From NCBI RefSeq assembly GCF_947172395.1, contig NC_069105.1:5253362-5317361 (forward strand): a stretch of DNA of 64,000 bases, given 5' to 3'. Positions 44,701-56,600 of this stretch are shown here, in pieces; the stretch's first letter is position 1; each line of letters starts with the position of its first letter. The position numbers were made by a program, and so were the translations under genes. Under the pieces are notes generated by a model. The model was given only the letters and a program-made list of their open reading frames with translations. It did not search any database and had not been told where the DNA came from. Origin of the DNA: Bicyclus anynana (taxonomy: Eukaryota > Arthropoda > Insecta > Lepidoptera > Nymphalidae).

Positions 44701-47700
44701 GTTAATAAATAAATAAAATAAGAGATTTCTAATTGTACTTTGAAGACTGCACCTGAGTAGGTCACATAGTAGCTTCACTGTTTACCTGTCAATACATAGT
44801 TGTTCGCTATGAGTGTGCCAGCACAGTAATACTTGGAGTTGCTCGTACTGCTGTCGAACAGCGCCGCATACCAAGGCCAGGCGCCCGGCGTCGCCTCCCC
44901 ATCCACCACCAGCTCCGAGTCAACACCGCGTCTGCCGCAGTGACTGAGGTCCTCCTTCATGAGCCTGTGACTCTCCGCTTGCTTGAACACAACACAGCCA
45001 ATGGCGTGCATAAGGTTGTCTATCAGTATGCACTAGTAAGAAAATTAACCAAACTGGGAAAATCTTCATTTAATAAGCATTAAGAAAACGACTCTTAGGG
45101 TATGCAGGACTTTTATACATGTATGGAGTGCACGCCATTGAACACAGCCTCATCATACATTTAAATAAAATTGAAGTGTCTGCCTGTGTTTTTTAGAAAA
45201 CTGTGTTTTCTCAAGTGCCTAAAGTAATTTTTCACGATGTTCAAGTTTTTTTTTAATTTATGTCTCTTGGTTTGTGGTCCTCGTGCTTCGGGTTAAGCCG
45301 TCAGTTCCTGTCATCATCGTCTATATCCGATAGTGACTGTTATAATAACATTATCACCATAATCCCGCCAATCAGCATTACCATAGCAAATTTGTGAGTC
45401 TGCATTAGGGATTGCAATCCAGCGGCGTTTTCAATCCAGCGGAATTTTTGCTGGATTGACCTGAATCCAGCTGGATCCAGTGCGGATCCAGCAAAACGTG
45501 GAACGAAAATCAAAAGACGACATTTTTAAGACTTTTTTTATTAATTTGTACTTCTTACGATAATCTTTGAAATCTTCCACTCATTTGGTGATATCTTATA
45601 TTAATTTGCTTTGGGTTTTTTAATAATTTGAGATCAAAATAATCAACATAAAATTAAATAACAAACATATAACCTTATATTCATATAACATTTAAGATAA
45701 TGTTTCTAAGTAAGCACTATCTTATTAATTACGCTTATGTTTAATGATAGGACGCCTAATCAGTAGCAATTAGTCTCACAAATTCTTTTAAAATTAACTT
45801 TATTAACATTCTTTTAAAAAAGGACCGTAATAATAATAATAATAATAATAATAATATTTTAATTTTCAATAGTATTTTTGTATCAAACAAAAAAAGCTTT
45901 GAAATAATCTTCTCTCCGCTCGTTAATCCTTAATAATTAAGCAGTTTAAAGTCTGACGATAAGAGACTACTTCTTTTTTTGAATTTTCTGAAAGTAAGAC
46001 CTTAGAAAACAAATTTACCTATAGTCTTATCCCCCAACCTGCTTCGCACAGAACTGCATATGTAGCCGGCTGATGCCCTTTCGGCCTCTACACTAGTCGG
46101 TTTTAAGGTCATTAAATACTCATAAACCATTGATAAATGTTCACCTCGCACTCCTTCGCTCTCATAAACGCTCATTTCTTTTTTCAGGATCTTTTCGTAA
46201 TCTAATTGACCACTTGGCTTTTGTTTATTAAAGTTCTCCTTCTCTCTTTTAAGTTCTATCTCAAGCTCTAGCTCTAAAGTCATTTTAATTTTATTTTTTT
46301 TAATTCTATTTTGCCGCGCCGATTCGAAAATGGCGGCAACTCAAAACTAAACAATAGAAATTGATACGTTTGCGGATCCGCACCGCTGGATCAAGATGTA
46401 TGCTGGATCCAGCATGTTTAAAAAGGCGCTGGATCCAGCTGGATTGCTGTATGCTGGATCCAGCAATTGCAATCCCTAGTCTGCATATCTCTTGTCACAT
46501 TAAGAAAGGAATGTCTGGTACTTTAAAAAATAGACTGATAATTATCTTCACTTACCATCAGCCGTGAAATCAGTCAAGCTTATTAAAGTGAGTCAAGACT
46601 ATATGTAAATAAAATGTATAGTACTAAAATGAACATTACTTGATTGAGTCTATAAAAAACTAGCAGACACCACGCGGTTTCACTCGCGTGGTTCCCATTC
46701 CCGTATGAATACGGAGATAATATATAACCTATAGCCTTCCTCGATAAATGGGCTATCTAACACTTGAAGAAGTTTTCAAATTAGACCAGTAGATCCTGAG
46801 ATTAGCGCGTATAATCAAACGAACAAACAAACTTTTCAGCTTTATAATATTGGTATAGATACCTTCTTACCCATGTTTTCTCTCTCTCCTGTGACGAATT
46901 TACAGTTAGAGCGTATTTACCAAGGATTTCCTAGAATAAAAAATAAATTATGAGTCACTTAACGCTAGGTTAGATTACAATCTCAGAAAGCATCGATACT
47001 CAAAAGAGAACAACCTATACGTGGACTCTGTAAGGAAAAGAGACAAGGCGATTGGAGATGTCGACCCTTTTTTTTTGCTCGTGGTTTAAATTTTGAGAAA
47101 ACCACCTCACTCCAGTTTCGAGGACTCCAACCAATTATTAGTTGAGGCTTGCGACTATAGGTACGTACCTCCACATCCATCCACACATCGCCAAATGCAG
47201 AAAAAGACGCCTGAAACACATTCTTCACGATCAATGTGACTCAGGCATTACAAACACCGTGTCTTTGCCAGCGAAAACGAGGTCATGGTCATGGTCATGG
47301 ATTCATAGGCACGGGGGCATTAGGACTCAGGCTACAACTCCCTTCCCGAACGGCCTTCTAAGCCGAGGTTCGAAGGAGGCCCTTAGAGAGCGGTTCCGTC
47401 CAATTCTACACTCGCTCAAAACCTCCAGTGACGCTAAAATACGCAAAATAATTTAGCGTATTCTTTATCAAAGAGAGAAAATCTTCTCCGCAAAAACAGG
47501 AACAGATTGGAAGGAACAAATTCATTATAGGTAAATCAAGGTCTCACCACGTCAGGATTATCGCAGAACTCCACATCATTGACAGTGAGGCCTATCAAGT
47601 TGGGGGCGAGGCCTGGGGTGAGGCCTTGCACGATGACGCCGAGGCCTTCTTGCGGGGCCACAAACCGAAGGGTGAAGAGGTCGCCGCCAGCCAATGAAAT

Positions 47701-48206
47701 CCTTGAAAATGTTGCTTCATTCTAAAAAAAATAAATAGCTGGTTTTACTGAACAAATTTGAAAATATCTTTCATTAATGAAAAGTTACATTACCTGATAA
47801 CGTAACTTTTCATTAACTTAAGCTATATATTTATCCCCGTATTTTCACCGGAACGGGAACTGCGCGGGTAAAACCGCGAGGTTCTGTTAGTTACTAATTA
47901 AAGTTTAAAACTTACCGTTTTGATAGTGAAAGTGGCGTTAACTTTAGCATCGAAGGTTAAGTTGACAACACTATGTGCAGCGAAGGCTTTATTGACGTAC
48001 GCGTAGTAACGATATTTCTCCGTCGGTGACAGCCCTGGCTCGAACCACACCGATATATCCTTCGTATTCCTACACGGATACACTTCTAGTAATACAGGAT
48101 TATGGTTTGGTTCCACCACTTTGCCACTATGCGCCAATAAGTAAACAATAACACTAAACTCGACTATAATTATAAAAGCACACAAGTATAAACCGGACCG
48201 CTTCAT
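41748..48206 (-). CDS. SP-C: gd-like serine protease homologue with His and Asp kept but Ser to Gly (9 exons, about 452 aa)
   Basis: Exons in transcript order: 48206-47916, 47721-47548, 46930-46871, 44981-44786, 44542-44439, 43800-43648, 43007-42851, 42410-42370, 41930-41748. The N-terminus is longer than in SP-A/B, with a hydrophobic stretch (LYLCAFIIIVEFSVIVYLL) that may be a signal peptide or a membrane anchor. The N-terminal module follows (VYPCRNTKDISVWFEPG; AGGDLFTLRF; EILGKYALTVN). The trypsin-fold domain has HCGRRG, GAWPWYAALFD, CAGTLIANNYVLT, AGHCTINRK (His present), VDDIALLKL (Asp present), AQPACLWRG, VVAWGFDEYD, NNFCAGY and VCNGDGGMGFL (Ser replaced by Gly). The start of exon 4 is less certain than the rest: the acceptor ending TTCAAG at 44982 gives the best match to the paralogues, but an upstream TACTAG acceptor would add ten or more residues. 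It is divergent from SP-D across a 5.4-kb SINE-rich gap. Confidence 0.83.
43055..43330 (-). mobile_element. SINE family 2 copy with deletion in the head, in SP-C intron 6
   Basis: It has the same body (atgagaggggttaggccaat, cacacgcagagaattaagaa) and a damaged head (catgctctggagaggtcata) missing the B-box block. Confidence 0.7.
44060..44195 (+). repeat. GTAGGG-type minisatellite, array 4, in SP-C intron 5
   Basis: Short ggtaggagtagggtag array followed by 'cacgtggatgaagttgcggg', again the same border. Confidence 0.75.
45406..46478. mobile_element. hAT-type DNA transposon, internally deleted, with 8-bp target duplication
   Basis: The ends are TAGGGATTGCAATCCAGC and, inverted, GCAATTGCAATCCCTA, flanked by an exact 8-bp duplication GTCTGCAT (45398-45405 and 46479-46486), which is the hAT hallmark. 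Both ends carry several subterminal CTGGATCCAG palindromes. Inside, the minus-strand frame 46283-46002 (93 aa) has YEYLMTLKPTSVEAERASAG, matching the C-terminal dimerisation region of hAT transposases. The body is far too short for a full transposase. It sits in intron 3 of SP-C. Confidence 0.88.
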
Positions 48207-48539
48207 TGTTAATTATAATTACAGAACATAGACACAATTATAACGATAAACTTGGTTCTAAATTTAAATGTTTTTTTGTTTGATTGATAATGATGACGTC
48301 ACGGCGGCTTCCGGTATTTTGTGTGAGCGAGACAACGTTAGCTGCGCGAGACGTGCGGAGTGCGAAAAGCCACACGTATGAATAAGAATTAAGAATATAC
48401 TGAGTATAAACAATTCCCAATACACATTGTATGTAAGGTAGGTTGCCATGAGGCATGAGTCACAAGTCTGACTGTTGGTTTGATAGATAATATATTTTAG
48501 GAAGACGATTTAGTTTTGGTTGTAGTCGTAAGGTGTACA

Positions 48540-48745
48540 TAATAATCATTTTCAACTTCAATTATGAAATTTCTCTAATATGCAGGTTTCCTTACGATGT
48601 TTTCCTTCACCGTTTGACAAGTGATATTTAATTTCTTAAAATGCACACAACTGAAATGTTGGAGGTGCATGCCCCGAACCGGATTCGAACCCACATCCTC
48701 CGGAATCGGAGGCAGAAGTCATATCCACTGGGCTATCATGGCTAC
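48540..48745 (-). mobile_element. SINE family 2 copy, partial, with 10-bp target duplication
   Basis: It shares the tRNA head (gaaccggattcgaacccaca) and body with the copy at 62,797 but lacks the distal part. AAGGTGTACA is repeated at both edges (48530-48539 and 48746-48755, one base ambiguous). It lies between SP-C and SP-D. Confidence 0.8.
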
Positions 48746-49284
48746 AAGGTGTACAATATACATACAGGCACGTTTTATGTGTGTGTGTATAATATTTACT
48801 AGCACTATTATTTTATTTTTAGACGCTTCGCAGTTTTACCCGTGGGAATGCGGATAAAATTTTAAACAATTTTATTCTTATCTCACTTATTTTGCATGTT
48901 AGAATTGTAAGAAATTATGTATTATTTGATTTATGTTAAAATTATTGTTTTTGTTTTATAATTATAATAATATTATAGTTAAGGAAGAGCGGGGCTTTCT
49001 GATACAGGTCTAGTACTTAATAGAAGGTCCCAGCCCAATCAGCTATGTAAACTTGATAAAACAATAAATTTTCATTTCATTTCATTTTCATTTCAAAATA
49101 TGGCCTATGTTACTAGGGAGTAGGTATATACATAAATAAATATATATATATACCTATATATTTTTGTTTTTTATTCTTTACAAGTCAGCCCTTGACTACA
49201 ATCACACCTGATAGTATTTCACCAATGGAAAGTTACATTATCAAGGTATAATGTATTTTTCAAATCGGTCCAGCAGTTTCAGAG

Positions 49285-49617
49285 CCTTTTTTTTTTTTTA
49301 TTCTTTACAAGTTAGCCCTTGACTACAATCTCACCTGATGGTAAGTGATGATGCAGTCTAAGATGAAAGCGGGCTAACTTGTTAGGAGGAGGATGAAAAT
49401 CCACACCCCTTTCGGTTTCTACACGGCATCGTACCGGAACGCTAAATCGCTTGGCGGTACGTCTTTGCCGGTAGGGTGGTAACTAGCCACGGCCGAAGCC
49501 TCCCACCAGCCAGACCTGCACAAATTAAGTAAATCTCAATCTGCCCAGCCGGGGATCGAACCCAGGACCTCCGTCTTGTAAATCCACCGCGCATACCACT
49601 GCGCCACGGAGGCCGTC
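49285..49617 (-). mobile_element. tRNA-derived SINE (family 1, Metulj-like), near full length
   Basis: Read on the minus strand it begins GGCCTCCGTGGCGCAGTGGT (A box) with GGGTTCGATCCCCGGCTGGG (B box), then the conserved body (ccaccctaccggcaaagacg, gtagaaaccgaaaggggtgt) and a T-rich end at 49,285 corresponding to the 3' tail. It resembles the abundant lepidopteran Metulj group from memory; a repeat-library search would confirm this. Confidence 0.8.
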
Positions 49618-49749
49618 AAAAAGCCTATTAAATGCAAACAAACAACCATATAACGATTTTATAACATTAGTATTTTAGAAGGCATATCAGATATAATGCA
49701 AAACATTATTTAAATACAGTAAAAGACGAATATCTTAGCACTCCATGGA

Positions 49750-50095
49750 TTCACCGTGCGGATGCCGGGTCCATCGCATGGTAGAGAGTAGAACTCCGAG
49801 CACAGTCCTGAACTTGTGACTACAGGATGTAGGGTTAAGGAATTCCTTGACGATCGCTCAACACTCCCCGTTCTCTGCTCGTGTTGTTCTCCCTACCTAT
49901 CCAAATTTGGTAAGATCCTATTAAAGCAGCTTTGGATACTCGTTCTAATATAGAACTAGCTGCACTTCTAGAGAAGCCAAGGTCTTTAAGCAAGTTAATA
50001 GAGAGATTGCTGGTAATCCTCTCGCACCTACTTCTACAGCGTACAGACTAACTACATAGCCATTTTTAGTTAGTTCAAATAATTCAAATAGTCTA
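49750..50095 (-). mobile_element. Degenerate retroelement coding fragment, copy 3
   Basis: Minus-strand match to the 3' part of copy 2 (ggtaatcctctcgcacctac; gcagctttggatactcgttc). It lies between SP-C and SP-D. Confidence 0.5.
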
Positions 50096-50566
50096 TTAAA
50101 GTTAATGAATTTTTGCTGATATGGACATCGACCAATTTAATCAAGAATTTCTACCGTACAATTTGAAAATCATTAGCAAATCTGCCTCACAAGATGGAAG
50201 CTAAATTAATCTTTGATATTCCGCAAACTGTGTCCGCCCAGTGACAATGCATGCGGCTCCCATTATGTCTGTCTTGTGCTGACGTGTCATAATGGATATT
50301 TCGGAAACAAAGCAGTTTCTACCCTCAAATACTAGCATAGTTATGAACGAAATTATAGGTATATCTACTAATTACATTAATCTTAAAACATATTTTATTC
50401 ATGACTATATTGCTCGAGTTTGATGATCTGATATTCATAATTCATATACTTAGGTAGTTGGACAAAAGATGTACTTAAAAATATTTAAAAAAAACCAACA
50501 GTCAACAAAAACAACCTTATAAAATATTATAACCTAAGATTTTTGCAGAAAACATAAAAAGATTTT

Positions 50567-50845
50567 AGATGGCCTCCGTGGCGCAGTAGTACGTGCAGTG
50601 GATTTACAAGACGGGGGTCCTGGGTTCGATCCCCGGCTGGGCCTGTTGAGGTTTTCTGAATTGGTCCAGGTTTGGCTGGTGGGAAGCTTCGGCCGTGGCT
50701 AGCTAACACCCTACCGGCAAAGACGTACCGCCAAGCGATTTAGCGTCCCGTTACGATGTCGTGTAGAAACCGAAAGGGGTGTGGATTTTCATCCTACGTC
50801 TAACAAGTTAGCCCGCTTCCATCTTAGATTGCATCATATGTTCTT
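50567..50845 (+). mobile_element. SINE family 1 copy, plus orientation
   Basis: It has the head 'ggcctccgtggcgcagtagt' and the B box 'gggttcgatccccggctggg', with the full body to 'ccatcttagattgcatcat'. Together with the opposite-strand copy at 49,285 it forms an inverted SINE pair about 1 kb apart. Confidence 0.8.
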
Positions 50846-51339
50846 CTCTTTTCTCAATAGGATCTGGCAGAATATCAGCGTTGTAGGTACTATTGTACCC
50901 AGAATAGTCTAGCTGAGTCGGATCCATTTTATTGGCATAACACAAGTGAAGAAAAAAAAACACATTAATTCTATAAATAGTTATAAGTATCAAGATGTGT
51001 ATTAGTTTTAAGTCTTCAATGTGTTGTGTCAACAAATAAAGTGTATTCTATTCTAGGCTATCCTATTTGCTCTAACAAGGACTATTGATTTTATGTAGTA
51101 CATATCTACGTAGGTAGAGTTTATAATTGTAATTGGGGAAATGGTAAATGGCGAAACTTCCAAGTGGAACCGATTTACTCAACCCGAACCACGATTAGGC
51201 CTCAGCGGCTGTAATGCCTGCCCAATGCCCATTGTTAAGCTTCGTCGCTAACTAACACTAAACTCATGAGCCGACCCAATAGATTATTCGGTTCTCATTA
51301 AACAGTTGTGTTGATTATTCAGTTCCCAACAATCAATTT
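50846..51339. other. No gene recognised in the SP-C/SP-D spacer
   Basis: Unclassified DNA between SINE copies. No exon matching the cluster pattern was found here. Confidence 0.5.
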
Positions 51340-51525
51340 TTTTTTTTTCATTACAAGTTAGCCCTTGACTACAATCTCTCCTGATGGTGAAGTGATGATG
51401 CAATCTAAGATGGAAGCGGGCTACCTTGTTAGGAGGAGGATGAAAATGCACACCCTTTTCGGTTTCTACACGACATCGTGCCGGCGATAAGGCCACGGCC
51501 GAAGCCTCCCACCAGCCGAAATAAA
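51340..51525 (-). mobile_element. SINE family 1 copy, 5'-truncated
   Basis: It carries the 3' half of family 1 (ttacaagttagcccttgact ... gccacggccgaagcctccca), with a deletion and no tRNA head. Confidence 0.7.
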
Positions 51526-51640
51526 CAAAGAACCAACTCACCAAAAATTTCAACTTCATAAATGGTGCCTGACCATCAGGTGACCCAAGAGCTGCAACTT
51601 ATTTGGTCCAAAGAATAAGCCTTGCTATCCAGTGGGATAA

Positions 51641-51846
51641 TCATCATTGTCAACCCATACTCAGCTCACTGATGAGCTCAAATCTCCTCTCAGAATGAGA
51701 GGGGTTAGGCTAATAGTCCACCACGCTGACCCAATGCGGATTGGCAGACTTCACACACACAGAGAATTAAGAAAATTCTCTGGTATGCAGGTTTCCTCAC
51801 GATGTTTTTCCTTCACCGTTTGAGACACGTGATATTTAATTTCTTC
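51641..51846 (-). mobile_element. SINE family 2 copy lacking the tRNA head
   Basis: It matches the distal part of family 2 (tcaacccatactcagctcac ... gagacacgtgatatttaatttc) and stops before the tRNA-derived section. Confidence 0.7.
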
Positions 51847-53662
51847 AACGGCTAAAGTGTAAAATGCCTTCCGCCGTCTGCGTTGCTCCCATCTACAATC
51901 TGAACTGCCTTCAAGGCAGAGTGAATAGGCATTTTCAAGGAAAGCACATCCCATCCTAGACCTCATCTTTGTTTGCTTTCCATCATTGTTGTCAAGCGCA
52001 CACCTATATCAACCGCAAAAAAGCAAGTAATTCTACCAAATACGCCGATGCTACAAATTTCTACAAATTGGGTCTTAGTCGAGATGAGTTACTCGAACCC
52101 CTTGATAAATAGGGTCTTGTTAAGGCAGGCTTTGCAGTGTCAATATAAGTCTCAGGGAGTGGCTTACGTAAACAATTATAATATGTCTTGTTGAAAAGAA
52201 GAAAAAAACAATTTAAAGACTTTTCTGCCGTTGTTTTTGAAAGTATTCGATTCGATGTACCTACGATAGATAAAGTACATTATGGATTACGCAATGAGTG
52301 CTTTATAGATCGAACCTTTTTCTCCGTCTTCTAAAAATATGGTTGATGTGTCATTCGGTTGGGAATCGCCCATTATTTATATGGTGAATTTTCACATAGT
52401 TTTCACTGATAGACAGAATGATCATGACTAAAGTATATTTCACTAAGGTTCCTTAGAGTTCCGTACTCCGTACCCAATGGGTAAAACAGACAAACAGGTA
52501 TTACTAGACTTTGCTATATTAATAAGCCTATATCTCATAGACCGTGTATTAGACAGTTGACATTTTCAAAGATGATGTAGATATGTCTTTTAGCGTTGTT
52601 GTTTTATAAATTAAATGAGCCTTAACCCTATGCCTCAAATTGATAGACACAGTCTTATTAACTTACTAGCTGACGCTGCGCGGTTATACCCGCGTGGTTT
52701 CCATTCCCGTAGGAATACGGGGATAATATATAGCACATAGCCTTCTTCGATAAATGGGCTATCTAACACAGAAATATTTTTTCAAATCGGACCAGTAGTT
52801 CCTGAGATTAACGCGTTCAACCAATCAAACAATCAAACTCTTCAGCTTTATAATATTAGTATAGATAATGTTTTTCCCTTTGACGTACGTAACCCTAAAA
52901 AGAAGTTGATACTGACTTTTACAGTGAGTCGCTACGTAAAGAACCGGTATGGGTAATGATAGTCAACGATGGGTTTTCACAGATTTGAGAAACGACACTG
53001 CAAAATGTGTTGACTAACGTCGATATATTTATATTTTGTATACATTATCGTATTCATAATACGCGAGTCATCTCGCGAGTTGATCGTGTTAGGTCTCCAC
53101 GAGTAAATTTATGCTAAAATATAGTAATTGTAAGCGGAAAAGCTAAGTTTCAAAATGAATATTGTATGAAATAAGTTCTTTATGATTTTATTTTTCTTTT
53201 CGACAGTGTAATTAGGTAGAGACAGTGTAATAGTGTTGCAATCATGCGTGATATTTTGTAAAAGTGTTTGTATATAAATCATTGGCAATTATAAAAAAAA
53301 CAGTTTGTGTTTGTTTTGTTCGCTTGGAGTTAGTTGATCGATTGGCAAAATGTTTTAACAGGTTTTTGGGCTCTGTTTTTATTTATTTACTATTGAACTT
53401 TGTGCCAAAAGCTTGTGTTTGTATAAACTAAAAAGTTAAATATAATATTAGTATGCATAGCCAGACATACTTAATTATATCGATGTATAGAAAATATCAA
53501 AAAATTATATATCCCGTATCATATCATAAGAAAATTAAATAAAGTCTAGGATTCGATTAACATTTACGTTTGAATAGCCACTTTCTTTAGATAAAGTACA
53601 TAATGGATAATTAAATTCAAAAATATCATAAGAAATCGTGTTTGTTTAGCAAAATTAAGACA
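51847..53662. other. SP-D 5' flank
   Basis: Unclassified DNA except for one 'attataaagctgaagagttt' repeat (52,665-52,866, minus). No open frame with recognisable motifs; presumably holds the SP-D promoter. Confidence 0.5.
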
Positions 53663-56600
53663 ATGGTAAAGATTGTATTGGCACTCTGCGGTTTGTTAGC
53701 GGTAGCCGGGTCCGACAATGGTCCGGGCATGCCGCTAATTATGCCGCTGATCACCGAATATCCTTGCAAAGATGTCAACGACATCACAGTGATGCTGGAC
53801 CCTGGTTTCTCGATGGATGAGAGGAACCGCTACTATATGGTGGTACACAAAGTCGTACCAGCGAACAGCACTGTGGAAGTATCGTTCAGTGCTAATGTTA
53901 ACATTGTTTTTACGGTCAGAACGGTAAGTCCTATAACTGCGTTAGTGTTAGCATTTGTAGAAATAGAATTGATGTGTAACTTGGCTATAGAACCAGGTTA
54001 ACTTAAGAAACCTTAATTATGAACAACGCGCACTTGTCTGTGTTACGTACATTAATAATATTTATATTAACGTTATGTTACTTGTCTGTCTAATTGTCTT
54101 GTCTATTGTCTACTGTTATGTCCTAAAGTCTGTACACGTATCTATCCTATTAAATAATATAATCGTCAAGCATCCGTGGTGTTATTTACCATTACAAACG
54201 TTACAGACTGAAGACCGAATGTCGAAATATACGTTTACTGTGGCTTATCGGCCGTATCTCTTTTACATTCATTTATAAGTTTGAATTTTTTGACAAATTC
54301 AAAAAAACGTATAAAGTCAGTTGATGATATGGTTTTAATTTCTACTCAATATCCACACGCGTTTTTGAGTTTAAAGATCTTGATGTCAAACAGACAGTCT
54401 GACAAGAAAGTGACCCTATATGGGTACTGTTTTTAGGGTTCCGTAATTCACAAGGAACCCTTATAGTTTCGCCATGTCTGTCCGTCCATTCGTCTGTCTG
54501 CGGTTTAGCGCAGAGACTATTACTACTAGAAAACTGGAAATTAGCATGAGTATATACATTAAAAATGTGAATAAAGTCGTAATATAAAATCGTGAAAATA
54601 TTTTTTTAGGGTATGTAAAGTTGGGATGAATTTTGTTTATTTCATAGTGTGGGGTTTTATTGGATAACCCTTTGAAATATAAAGTCAAGTGTCTCCATCC
54701 TCTACTGGTTCTAAAAAAAATTTAAGTTTTAAACTAAAACAGGTAAATTGAAAATTGCATACTTATGTCGATGTTAATTAAATAGATACAGTTATCAGTC
54801 ATTTATCTCAGAGTCACTTTTATTCACAAACAGCACATTGACGTAAACACTTATAGCAGAAAACACTCGTGGAAACCACCGGACCACCGCTAGTATTTCC
54901 TGGTATGGTCGCCGCTAGCATTTTCGTGGATATCGTTAGCATTTCCATGGACAAGGACTCCATGCAGGGTAAAAGGATTTTTTTGAGATTTTTTATTTGT
55001 TAAATCTAGAAAGCTGAAATTTGGTATGGGTTTGTACATATTAATTACGTCTTTAGGGTGATAAAAAGAAAATTAGATAAAAAAACATTTGTTCCTTCCC
55101 TCCATACAAAGTAAGGATGAATTTTTTATCCTCTATCCCTTGGTATCGTTATCGGCATTTTTGTGCATTACATATGGGACTAAACTACTCGTTTAGTCTA
55201 CGGAACCCTACACAGCGCGTGGCCCAACACACACTTGGTTTAAGATACGGATTCCCTAAAAAAATTATCTTTTTGTCCTGCAGTTAATAATATTATTTAG
55301 ATGTCAAAGGATGAAATGTTTTTATAACTGTTTCAGACTATTGCGATTCGCAAGGGCAAATATATCAAAAGTCAAATCCAAGAAGGCGACAGCTTTACGA
55401 TCAGATTCTCAGAAGAACTTAGGGGGTTCTCGTTCAAGGTGCAAGGCACAGCCCCACAGCTCATCCCCTATTTAACCAGCTTCTCTATAGATGACGTGCC
55501 ATACTGCAACTATCCCGACTCGGTAAGTATAAGTACTCATCGATAGATTATAATATAACGAAAAATAACACGTTAAATTGTAATCAGTATGTTCAGTTCA
55601 CAATATATCAACAGATTACAATATCGCGAGTGAGATTATAAGCTAAGGTATTTTACAATTTATTATGTATAACTATATAGACAGCCCAGTGACTATGAGC
55701 ACTGCCATTGATCCGAAGGTTCGAATCCAGGCCGGGGCGATCACTTTTCAATTTAACGGTCAATTTATGAAGTGATCTTTTAAGGGTTTTGTGTTTGTAC
55801 TCTACTTTTCGGAACCCTAAACAGAAAAACAAAATAATTTTAAGGGTATTCATCGAGTGGGTACAATTAACATTACTTTTGTGTTTTCAGGGATACCTCG
55901 ATGGCTATCTGAATATACTCGTTCAACATAACAATAATAAAACGAAGGTATGTTTAATATACTCATGTTTTGGCAGTTGTTTGTACTCGGCATAGGTTTG
56001 CACGATGAAATCTAGCCCTGGCCGAAGCCTACTGGCCGAGAAGGGCGGGCATCCCAAATTTGACTTACTTTGATTTTCAGAATGAATATCAAAGTGGGTG
56101 AAATTTCTGTCACTTTAGTAATTTTTTTATTAGGTATAGTATCGTAACTTTTTGTGACTTACCCAATGAAATGTGGTGATAATTGTCAATATAAATATAA
56201 TCGCTTGCCGGTACGTCTTTGGTGATAAGTACTCATAAACATGGCTGATGCCTATCACTAGGCCAGACCTGAGCCAATTTAGAAAATAAAAGCATCCTAA
56301 TTTGATCCGAACTGGGAATTGATAGGCTTGTTTATTTTGCGTACTTTCACAGCGTAATGTCTTACGGTATTTTGTTGTGGGGCAAGGCTGCTGATATACA
56401 ATCTATATTTGTACTTCAAAAAAGAGCAATTCGAGCAATATATCAATTAAAATCACGCGAGTCCCTTCGTCAAAAGTTTAAAGAAATAGGTATACTAACA
56501 GTAGCCTGTCAATATATATATAACAGTATAGTATATGTAAGACAAAATATTAATTTGTACAAACGAAAAGGAGATTTAAACCCACGTCTTACTAGACACG

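Noticed and set aside
50567..50640. Possible tRNA gene (A and B boxes present)
   Set aside because: The head continues into a conserved SINE body shared with several copies; no clean cloverleaf gene end.
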